13,913 nucleotides of DNA, taken from Thermococcales archaeon 44_46. Its GTDB lineage: Archaea; Methanobacteriota_B; Thermococci; Thermococcales; Thermococcaceae. The notes beneath the pieces are model-generated. The model saw only the letters and a list, made by a program, of their open reading frames with translations, did no database searches and was not told the origin of the DNA. The stretch is taken from the NCBI GenBank assembly GCA_001507935.1, contig LGET01000022.1:1-13913 (forward strand). The letters run 5' to 3'. Each line of letters opens with the position of its first letter. The stretch's first letter is position 1. A program made the position numbers and the translations under genes. Shown here one piece after another: positions 8,935-13,913 of the stretch.

Positions 8935-8952
8935 TTAGGTTTAAAAACCTAA
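8935..8952 (-). promoter_or_regulatory. tgtA TATA box inside a perfect 8+2+8 inverted repeat
   Basis: TTAGGTTT (8935-8942), two bases, then AAACCTAA (8945-8952) form a perfect inverted repeat. Read on the minus strand, its centre is TTTTTAAA, a fair TATA element about 26 bases before the tgtA ribosome binding site. That would give a leader of about ten bases. The repeat covers the TATA element symmetrically, as an operator would. It could instead be a hairpin ending the upstream glycosyltransferase transcript, but no T run follows it. Confidence 0.55.
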
Positions 8953-8964
8953 GGAGACTTCAGC

Positions 8965-10023
8965 TCAAATTTTCGCATTTAAATTCCCAAACAACATCCG
9001 GAGATAGCCATAGATGTGGAGGAAAAGATAAAACAGAGCCCAGAACCACAGAAATACTGGAAAGAGAAGGGCATTTAGGAGGGAACCTCCCTCAACAACC
9101 GTAGGGATAAGAAGGGTAAGCACCTCATAACTCAAGAACAGCAAGAGCAAATCAAAGTTTCCCTTTAAGAGCAGTGCAACCGGAACTACTACATCGAGAA
9201 GAGCAACGAAATCGCCCAAGATCAGGAAAAAGAGCTCTTTCTCCAGCCCTCCTCCAAGATGCTTTAAATCACCCAGAAACCATCTCCTCCTCTGCCTCCA
9301 AAGTTCTGGAAGTGTCTTTGGCATTCTCGTGTAGACCCTTGCCTTTGGGGCATAGAGAACCTTCCCAAGTTTCTTGAGCTCTTTTGTTGTTGCGTAGTCC
9401 TCAACTTCACTCTCGACAAACCCACCAATCCGCTCCAAGGCTTCTCTTCTGAAGGCCGAGATTGGGCCGGGAGCAACGCTTAGGTCTTCAAGCTCCTTAG
9501 CCCGTCTGAACATAGCAATTCTGAGATGCTCAACGTCCTGAGCTCTCTCCAAGAAAGAGCTTCCCAAGACCCTCACTTGCCCCCCAACCCCAACAACGTC
9601 CATAGAATAAAACCTCTCTACCAGAGATTTCAACGCGTTTGGCGAAAGGATAGAGTCCGCATCGGTGGTAACTATTATTTCACCCTTTGCTTTTGAGAGT
9701 CCGAAGTTAAGCGCTTTTGCCTTTCCTTCATGGGCCTTTCTAAAAACTCTCAGCCTCAGGTCTTTCAAAGAGAGGGCCCTCTCGAACGTGTCATCTTCAC
9801 TGCCATCATCAATAACGATAACCTCAAAATCAGGATAATCCTGAGAGAGAGCCGACTTTATGGAGTCCACTATGTTCTCTCCCTCATTGTAGGCGGGTAT
9901 CAATACGCTTACAAAAGGGGCAAAGTTTCCGGTTTTATAAGGCTTAACTAGACTAAGGAGGTAGTTAACGAAAAAATAACTATCCCAGAGGAGGATTATA
10001 GCTAAGAGCATCTCAAGCAGCAT
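8965..10023 (-). CDS. Membrane-bound processive-type GT2 glycosyltransferase
   Basis: Family 2 glycosyltransferase expected to transfer sugar from a nucleotide sugar at the cytoplasmic face of the membrane. One N-terminal membrane helix (about 4-25) precedes a GT-A domain: VSVLIPAYNEGEN (38-50), IDDGS with D72 and D73, TTDAD (119-123) for metal/nucleotide binding, E208 D209 as the probable catalytic acid region, and QRRRW (244-248). The QxxRW motif marks processive synthases such as cellulose, hyaluronan and poly-GlcNAc synthases. Two or three further membrane helices follow (about 262-287, 290-310 and 318-342). At 352 residues it is compact for a synthase. The polymer, sugar and partners cannot be told from the sequence. 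It may be co-transcribed with tgtA, though a palindrome lies between them. The ATG at 10023 has only a weak AGGT upstream, and Met5 (10011) is an alternative. Confidence 0.85.
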   Translation of the reverse strand: MLLEMLLAIILLWDSYFFVNYLLSLVKPYKTGNFAPFVSVLIPAYNEGENIVDSIKSALSQDYPDFEVIVIDDGSEDDTFERALSLKDLRLRVFRKAHEGKAKALNFGLSKAKGEIIVTTDADSILSPNALKSLVERFYSMDVVGVGGQVRVLGSSFLERAQDVEHLRIAMFRRAKELEDLSVAPGPISAFRREALERIGGFVESEVEDYATTKELKKLGKVLYAPKARVYTRMPKTLPELWRQRRRWFLGDLKHLGGGLEKELFFLILGDFVALLDVVVPVALLLKGNFDLLLLFLSYEVLTLLIPTVVEGGSLLNALLFPVFLWFWALFYLFLHIYGYLRMLFGNLNAKI

Positions 10024-10042
10024 GACCTAAATTCTACTTTTG

Positions 10043-10049
10043 GCTTTTA
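10043..10049 (-). promoter_or_regulatory. Possible TATA element of the glycosyltransferase
   Basis: TTAAAAG on the minus strand follows an A-rich BRE-like stretch. It predicts transcription starting at about 10021-10023, that is, at or next to the ATG, so the mRNA would be nearly leaderless. It is a weak match and the only candidate seen. Confidence 0.3.
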
Positions 10050-10078
10050 ACTTTTTCAATAGCCGGGCTGTAGAAATC

Positions 10079-10086
10079 TATAAAAG
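10079..10086 (+). promoter_or_regulatory. TATA box of the half-TBP-like gene
   Basis: TATAAAAG is a strong archaeal TATA box. It predicts a transcription start near 10107, just before the GGTGGT ribosome binding site, giving a leader of about ten bases. The glycosyltransferase promoter lies just to the left in the opposite direction. Confidence 0.65.
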
Positions 10087-10107
10087 CACTCCCCCGAAAT
10101 AGAAACT

Positions 10108-10113
10108 GGTGGT
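10108..10113 (+). promoter_or_regulatory. Ribosome binding site of the half-TBP-like gene
   Basis: GGTGGT lies three bases before the ATG at 10117. It favours this start over the in-frame Met10 and Met13. Confidence 0.6.
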
Positions 10114-10116
10114 AGT

Positions 10117-10413
10117 ATGATCATTTCAAAACCATGCACAACCATGAAGGGAATGATAGTTCAGCCCTATTCGTGGGACAAAGAGGTCACGATTGATTTA
10201 AAAAGGACTGCAGAATGCCTAAAAGATAAAGGCTACGAGGTAAAAAGCGTTATTCCCAAAATGATGGCGATAGCGGTAATAGACGGCTACGAAACGAGCA
10301 TATATCCCAGTGGAAAAATAATCATAAAAGAACTCACCGACATCGAAGCAAGCAAGGAAATAGCAAAAAAGATAATAGAATGTGCAGGGCTGTCTGAGCT
10401 TCTTGAGGATTAA
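10117..10413 (+). CDS. Small protein resembling half of a TBP fold
   Basis: A 98-residue protein with no signal peptide or membrane segment. The second half reads like one TBP repeat: hydrophobic strands (MMAIAVIDG), then [12 protein letters not shown] (about 60-71), close to the FSSGK turn and following strand of TATA-binding protein, then a helix [16 protein letters not shown] (about 76-91). A true TBP has two such repeats in about 190 residues, and this has one, so it would have to dimerise to form a saddle. I recognise the fold pattern but no named family, and I do not infer DNA binding with confidence. It has its own strong TATA box and ribosome binding site, and its TAA shares two bases with the lon TAA on the other strand. 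Alternatives are a generic alpha/beta domain or an orphan protein conserved in Thermococcales. Confidence 0.8.
   Translation: MIISKPCTTMKGMIVQPYSWDKEVTIDLKRTAECLKDKGYEVKSVIPKMMAIAVIDGYETSIYPSGKIIIKELTDIEASKEIAKKIIECAGLSELLED
10365..10370 (-). terminator. Possible oligo-T terminator of lon
   Basis: Six consecutive T on the minus strand, 40 bases beyond the lon stop and inside the half-TBP gene. Archaeal transcription often ends at short T runs. With no intergenic space, lon transcription has to stop within the opposing gene, and this is the nearest run. Confidence 0.3.
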
Positions 10414-13400
10414 GCAAATGGCAGGGCTTCCCTGATTTTCTTTATCAGTTCATCTTTCTTTTCTGAGTCCTCGAGGGCTATCTGAAGAACTTCATCGATT
10501 CTCTCAACAGGGATTATTTCTATCTTTTCTGCCTTGTCAGGGCTTAGGAAAACGTCGTTCTCGTTTGCCTTTGGAATTATAACCTGCTTTATTCCGGCTT
10601 CAATTGCAGCTTCTATCTTTGGTGTGACTCCTCCCACGGGTAAAACCTCTCCCCTGACGCTCAGCGAACCGGTCATGGCAACACTCTGCTTTACGGGAAT
10701 TCCTTCAAGAGCTGAAATGACTGCTGTCGCAACGCTTATGCTTGCGCTGTCACCTTCAACACCTTCGTATGTTTGCAGGAACTGAACGTGAATGTCGTAG
10801 CGGCTTATGTCTTCTCCCTTGTAGCGCTTTATTATAGCTGACACGTTTTGGACGGCTTCCTTTGCTATCTCCCCAAGCTTACCTGTCACTATTATCTTAC
10901 CTTCTTCTTTGCTCGCAGCAGGAGCGACCACAGCTTCAATCGGCAACACAATACCGCTCTGTTCCCCTATAACTGCAAGGCCATTTACCCTTCCAATCTC
11001 TCCGCCCTCGGTCTTAATAACCTGGTACTCCTTCTTTCTCTCTATGTACCAATCTGCCAGCTGCTTTTCGAGTGGCTTGGCTAGCTGTAACGCCTTTAGT
11101 ACGTGCTCTCTGGTAACGTATTTAGCTCCTTCCCTAACCGCTATGTCTCCAGCAGCCCTTACTACACCTCCAAGATCCCTAAGCCTCAAGGTAAGATGGC
11201 CTTTCCTGCCAGCTCTCTTCTGAGCTTCCCTAATTATCTCCTCAACGGCATCCCTGGTGAAGTGAGGTATTCTGCCGTCTTTCGCAACTTCCTGTGCAAC
11301 AAAACGCACGAGCTTTCTTCTGTTTTCAATTGTATCGGGCATTGTGGTTCTCATGTATATTTCGTAACCATAACCCCTTATTCTCGAACGGAGAGCAGGA
11401 TGCATCTTATCAACCGTGTCGAGGTTTCCTGCTGCAACCAAGATGAAGTCACATGGTATAGGCTCTGTTCTCACCATAGCACCGCTTGAGAGCTCGCTCT
11501 GGCCCGTTATTGGGAACTTCTTCTCCTGCATGGCAGTGAGAAGGCTTTGCTGCATCTTCAAGCTAAGGGTGGCTACCTCATCTATGAATAGCACACCCTT
11601 GTGTGCTCTGTGAATCATTCCGGGCTCAACTCTTTCATGGGCTGGAGTGCCGAGACCTCCAGAGTTCTTAACAAATAGACCATTGGCAAGTAGATTTCCT
11701 GTCTCTGTAGTTACGTTGTAAGTAACCTCTACTTCCTCCCAGCTTTCGATGAAGTGCCTTCTCTGTCCCCTTTTAATCTTTTCAAAACGCTCCTTGAGCT
11801 CTCCAAACCTTTCGGCAAGGCTTGATTCTGGAACAGCCGCTAGGTATTTCTCGACTTCTCTAAGGAACTTTTCTCTCTTTGCTGGAGAAAGGCTTATCGG
11901 AATGAACTCAAGGAAGTTGAGTACATTGTCTACGGACTGGGACAATATAAGCCTCACCTTGTGTTTACCTCTCGCTTCATCCACTCTGACTTTCGCTTTA
12001 ATCCCAAAGAAGCTTAGATACCACGCTATTTCCTCAAAGAATGGGAGCTTCTTTTCAAGCTCATCGGTAAGCTGGACTATTTCAAGACTTCCATTGAATT
12101 TTATGCCGTCTTTGTAACGAGCAAACCTCGGTACACTACCATCGCCGCTATAGAAACCATCCATGAAGGCGAGGAAGATTGATGGCTTAAGCTTGATCCA
12201 CCACGGAAGCTCAAACTTGACTTTGGTCTTATTGCCAGCTGGTGCACCAAGTGCAACAAAGAACCTTATAATTTTTCTGTCCCATGTTCTAAAAAGAATG
12301 CTCTTCCCTCTGCTCTCACGGTTCTCTTTAATCTCGTAATCGAAATCTCCAAAGAGCTCGCCAAGTGTTTTCACAAAAAGCTCAATGGCTTCCTTTTCGC
12401 TCGAAACAAAGCTCAAAGTATTGAGGTTTTTATCGATGCTTCCATCGCTAAAGAGAGCACCCAAAATCCTTGCTATCTTCTCGAGTCTGCTGTCTTCACT
12501 GTTTAATGGAAGTAAGTTGAGCTTTTCAAGCTCCTCTATCATTTTGAGTGAGTTTGGCTTTGCTCCCTGAGCCCACCAGCGAAGTGTACTTTCCTTGATG
12601 CCAAGCTCCTTTGCAGCTTTCTTGTAACCATTACCAGTTTTTTCGTGATACTCCTTCCAGCGGAGGTAAGCTTTGAGTTTGTCTTCCTCATTATAGGTTT
12701 TAGCAACATCAAACTTGTCGACAACTGTAATGGGTACCCTTATTATTTCGTCATCCTTGGTTATCTCTCCAGCTTCTTTAAGACCTCTTTCCGTGTACAC
12801 TTTGTGTTCAGAGGTTAATGCAAGCCAGTAATCCTTTTCAAGGTTTACTATTTTTCTAAGCTTTTGCTTTCCTTCCCTTCTATTGACATAGAGGAGCTTT
12901 ACAAATCCATCCTTTGTGAGTATTTTTACGTCCTCTCCCTGAAGATCCTTATAAACCACCCTAATCTTTCCGTCCATTCCTTCTCCAGAGGGCTCTTTGA
13001 GGGCACTATCAACGAACTCCCTAAGTTTGAACACTCTTTTCTTTTTGCCTTTTTCAATTACAATGCTTTCTTCACCGCTAAAACATTGGAACGGGTCGTG
13101 CCTAACGTCTCCAAGCAGAGCTCCAGCATGAGCTCCAGTTGCATCAACGAATGGAGCCTTAGTTCTTCCACAATTGTCAACAAGAAGCTTTGGTACCAAA
13201 ACTTGATTCCTAAGCCTCATGTTTGATAAAGCCATCAAAGACACAATAAGCACAAAGACTCCGAACAGCAGAGTTTGGGCTGAGCGGTCCAGAAGAACCG
13301 CAATCATTACCACGAAAAGCACAAAAAGCAGCAGATATGACTTTATGTTCTCTTGCTCCTTTGCCTTCTGCCTGTAGCGCTCCACTATTTGTCTGCCCTG

Positions 13401-13727
13401 ACATGCCGGAACTGTCTTTATCTTGGGCATATTTTCGTCTTCTGGATTTGGAAAGACGAGGATGTCCTCTAGATTTTCAGTTGGGAGGAGTTCTGCCATG
13501 GCCTGGCCCAACATGGATTTACCTGTACCGGGCTCACCTATTAACAGCACGTGCCTTTTTTGTTTCGCTGCGGTTTTTATTACCTCAACAGCATGATCTT
13601 GACCGATAACTTGGTCTATTAACTTTTCAGGGACTTTAATTTCCTCAGTAGTCTGGAAATCCATCCCCAATTCAAGCTCTTCACCATAGGAGGGCCCTTT
13701 TTCAACGCTGTTAATCTCCTCGCTCAA
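10410..13727 (-). CDS. lon: Archaeal Lon protease (LonB type) with intein
   Basis: Membrane-anchored ATP-dependent protease for cytoplasmic quality control. Precursor numbering: AAA+ Walker A GEPGTGKS (64-71), two membrane helices inserted in the ATPase domain (about 131-147 and 152-168), then the intein (215-688), then Walker B VLFIDE with D716 and E717, and sensor-like AAGN (765-768). The C-terminal Ser-Lys protease domain has S994 (EGDSAS) and K1037 (PVGGVTPK). These become S520 and K563 after splicing, near the S523/K566 reported for T. kodakarensis Lon. The 1105-residue precursor gives a 631-residue mature enzyme, normal for the family. The start is TTG, six bases after a strong GAGGTGA site; no ATG occurs until Met22. 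The gene is convergent with the half-TBP gene, overlapping it by four bases. The assignment is firm. Confidence 0.97.
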   Translation of the reverse strand: MSEEINSVEKGPSYGEELELGMDFQTTEEIKVPEKLIDQVIGQDHAVEVIKTAAKQKRHVLLIGEPGTGKSMLGQAMAELLPTENLEDILVFPNPEDENMPKIKTVPACQGRQIVERYRQKAKEQENIKSYLLLFVLFVVMIAVLLDRSAQTLLFGVFVLIVSLMALSNMRLRNQVLVPKLLVDNCGRTKAPFVDATGAHAGALLGDVRHDPFQCFSGEESIVIEKGKKKRVFKLREFVDSALKEPSGEGMDGKIRVVYKDLQGEDVKILTKDGFVKLLYVNRREGKQKLRKIVNLEKDYWLALTSEHKVYTERGLKEAGEITKDDEIIRVPITVVDKFDVAKTYNEEDKLKAYLRWKEYHEKTGNGYKKAAKELGIKESTLRWWAQGAKPNSLKMIEELEKLNLLPLNSEDSRLEKIARILGALFSDGSIDKNLNTLSFVSSEKEAIELFVKTLGELFGDFDYEIKENRESRGKSILFRTWDRKIIRFFVALGAPAGNKTKVKFELPWWIKLKPSIFLAFMDGFYSGDGSVPRFARYKDGIKFNGSLEIVQLTDELEKKLPFFEEIAWYLSFFGIKAKVRVDEARGKHKVRLILSQSVDNVLNFLEFIPISLSPAKREKFLREVEKYLAAVPESSLAERFGELKERFEKIKRGQRRHFIESWEEVEVTYNVTTETGNLLANGLFVKNSGGLGTPAHERVEPGMIHRAHKGVLFIDEVATLSLKMQQSLLTAMQEKKFPITGQSELSSGAMVRTEPIPCDFILVAAGNLDTVDKMHPALRSRIRGYGYEIYMRTTMPDTIENRRKLVRFVAQEVAKDGRIPHFTRDAVEEIIREAQKRAGRKGHLTLRLRDLGGVVRAAGDIAVREGAKYVTREHVLKALQLAKPLEKQLADWYIERKKEYQVIKTEGGEIGRVNGLAVIGEQSGIVLPIEAVVAPAASKEEGKIIVTGKLGEIAKEAVQNVSAIIKRYKGEDISRYDIHVQFLQTYEGVEGDSASISVATAVISALEGIPVKQSVAMTGSLSVRGEVLPVGGVTPKIEAAIEAGIKQVIIPKANENDVFLSPDKAEKIEIIPVERIDEVLQIALEDSEKKDELIKKIREALPFA
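10436..10463 (+). terminator. Possible T-rich terminator of the half-TBP-like gene
   Basis: A T-rich stretch with several runs of three or four T on the plus strand lies inside the 3' end of lon, starting 23 bases after the small gene's stop. It also encodes the Lys-rich tail of Lon on the other strand, so the composition may simply reflect that. Confidence 0.25.
11664..13085 (-). mobile_element. Lon intein with LAGLIDADG homing endonuclease
   Basis: In-frame protein-splicing element of 474 residues (precursor 215-688) inserted after ...HDPFQ and before SGGLGTP of Lon. Splicing residues: C215 (CFSGEES) as first nucleophile, block B TSEH with T305 and H308, C-terminal ...[10 protein letters not shown] ending in N688, and extein Ser689. 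The penultimate residue is Lys, not the usual His. The block F His is also absent (TGNLLANG). The endonuclease has both acidic motifs, [10 protein letters not shown] (D428) and [12 protein letters not shown] (D529), so it may be active. A helix-turn-helix (about 366-392, [15 protein letters not shown]) followed by a linker to about 408 sits between the splicing and endonuclease domains and probably helps recognise the lon homing site. From memory, the P. abyssi Lon intein has the same Lys and still splices. Confidence 0.95.
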
Positions 13728-13733
13728 AATACC

Positions 13734-13740
13734 TCACCTC
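13734..13740 (-). promoter_or_regulatory. lon ribosome binding site supporting a TTG start
   Basis: GAGGTGA on the minus strand lies six bases before TTG at 13727. No ATG or GTG in frame lies nearby, so lon seems to start with TTG. The codon just before is ATT, a less likely start. Confidence 0.7.
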
Positions 13741-13767
13741 TCCCAAACTACGGTTGCTTGAGTGAAC

Positions 13768-13775
13768 TTATAAAC
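13768..13775 (-). promoter_or_regulatory. lon TATA box
   Basis: GTTTATAA on the minus strand is preceded by an A-rich BRE-like run. It predicts transcription near 13745 and a leader of about 18 bases carrying the ribosome binding site. lon may respond to heat, but I recognise no regulator site with confidence. Confidence 0.6.
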
Positions 13776-13796
13776 TTTTTTTAAAGAAAATCGACG

Positions 13797-13810
13797 AGCT
13801 TAGAAAAGCT
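13797..13810. repeat. Small inverted repeat upstream of the lon promoter
   Basis: AGCTT (13797-13801), four bases, AAGCT (13806-13810). It lies just upstream of the lon TATA box and BRE-like run, where an activator or repressor could bind. It is short enough to be chance. Confidence 0.25.
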
Positions 13811-13826
13811 AAAATAATAAGAATCC

Positions 13827-13849
13827 GGGGCGTGTTTAGTTTCACCCCC
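13827..13849 (-). terminator. GC-rich hairpin, possible terminator of a right-hand gene
   Basis: GGGG (13827-13830), one bulged C, GTG (13832-13834), an eight-base loop, then CACCCCC-side pairing (13843-13849) give a seven-pair stem, the most stable hairpin in the intergenic DNA. On the minus strand it is followed by TTATTATTTT-type AT-rich DNA, which would suit the end of a minus-strand gene entering from the right edge. No such gene can be confirmed here. It could also be a regulatory structure. Confidence 0.35.
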
Positions 13850-13863
13850 TGTTATTTAAACAG
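13849..13863 (+). promoter_or_regulatory. Possible plus-strand promoter at the right edge
   Basis: TTATTTAAA (13852-13860) is TATA-like and is enclosed by the inverted repeat CTGTT / AACAG with a five-base spacer. A GAGGAGGAT ribosome-binding-like string follows at 13875-13883, but no ATG, GTG or TTG comes after it before the window ends. It could serve a plus-strand gene beyond the edge, or be chance AT-rich sequence. Confidence 0.25.
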
Positions 13864-13913
13864 TATTTGACTCTGAGGAGGATTTTCAGACCATAACACA
13901 TTACCCCAAGCAG

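Noticed and set aside
8567..9104. Plus-strand open frames across the tgtA start and glycosyltransferase end
   Set aside because: They lie opposite firmly identified genes, lack ribosome binding sites, and their translations show no family motifs.
10409..13730. lon as a fusion or frameshifted gene, because the product is 1105 residues
   Set aside because: The extra length is exactly one intein with recognisable splice junctions. Removing residues 215-688 restores a normal 631-residue archaeal Lon.
13842..13913. C-terminal end of a minus-strand gene entering at the right edge
   Set aside because: Two of three minus-strand frames are open here for about 20 codons, which is expected by chance. 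Neither peptide is recognisable, so no CDS is called.
1..13913. CRISPR array, tRNA, rRNA or insertion sequence
   Set aside because: I looked for regularly spaced direct repeats, tRNA-like cloverleaf ends, and transposase genes with terminal repeats on both strands, and saw none. The Lon intein is the only mobile element found.

Overview
The window looks like a Thermococcales chromosome (Thermococcus, Pyrococcus or a close relative). The grounds are the gene content (HerA, Mre11, Rad50 and NurA in a row, an archaeosine-type tRNA-guanine transglycosylase, a membrane-anchored archaeal Lon with an intein), TATA boxes rather than bacterial -35/-10 promoters, GGTGA-type ribosome binding sites, and lysine- and glutamate-rich proteins typical of hyperthermophiles. 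The species cannot be named from the sequence alone.

Layout. Bases 1-135 are a divergent promoter region. A minus-strand gene seems to start at base 21 and run off the left edge, and the plus-strand repair operon starts near 133/136. The operon herA - mre11 - rad50 - nurA runs to 7171 with overlaps or gaps of a few bases only. Facing it on the minus strand is tgtA (archaeosine tRNA-guanine transglycosylase). Its stop codon abuts the nurA stop, and the two stops form a perfect 12-bp palindrome. Upstream of tgtA on the same strand lies a membrane-bound, processive-type family 2 glycosyltransferase. A divergent promoter region (10024-10116) separates it from a small plus-strand gene whose 98-residue product looks like half of a TBP fold. 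That gene runs into the 3' end of lon (minus strand), and the two stop codons share two bases. lon carries a 474-residue intein with a LAGLIDADG endonuclease and an inserted helix-turn-helix. The remaining ~185 bases hold the lon promoter and two hairpins, with no gene that can be assigned. No stretch longer than 300 bases lacks a gene.

How the genes work together. From family knowledge, Mre11-Rad50 recognises and trims DNA ends, and HerA (hexameric translocase) with NurA (nuclease) then resects the 5' strand to give a 3' overhang for RadA-dependent recombination. The very tight spacing suggests one co-transcribed, co-translated unit. tgtA acts in tRNA modification (archaeosine at position 15) and Lon in membrane-associated protein quality control. 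These two, the glycosyltransferase and the half-TBP protein have no visible functional link to the repair operon.

Most of the window is a well-known locus. The items most worth a second look are the half-TBP-like small protein, the PCNA-binding-like tail of Mre11, the Lon intein with Lys in place of the penultimate His, the palindromes placed on TATA boxes and at the convergent stop codons, and the unassigned glycosyltransferase.
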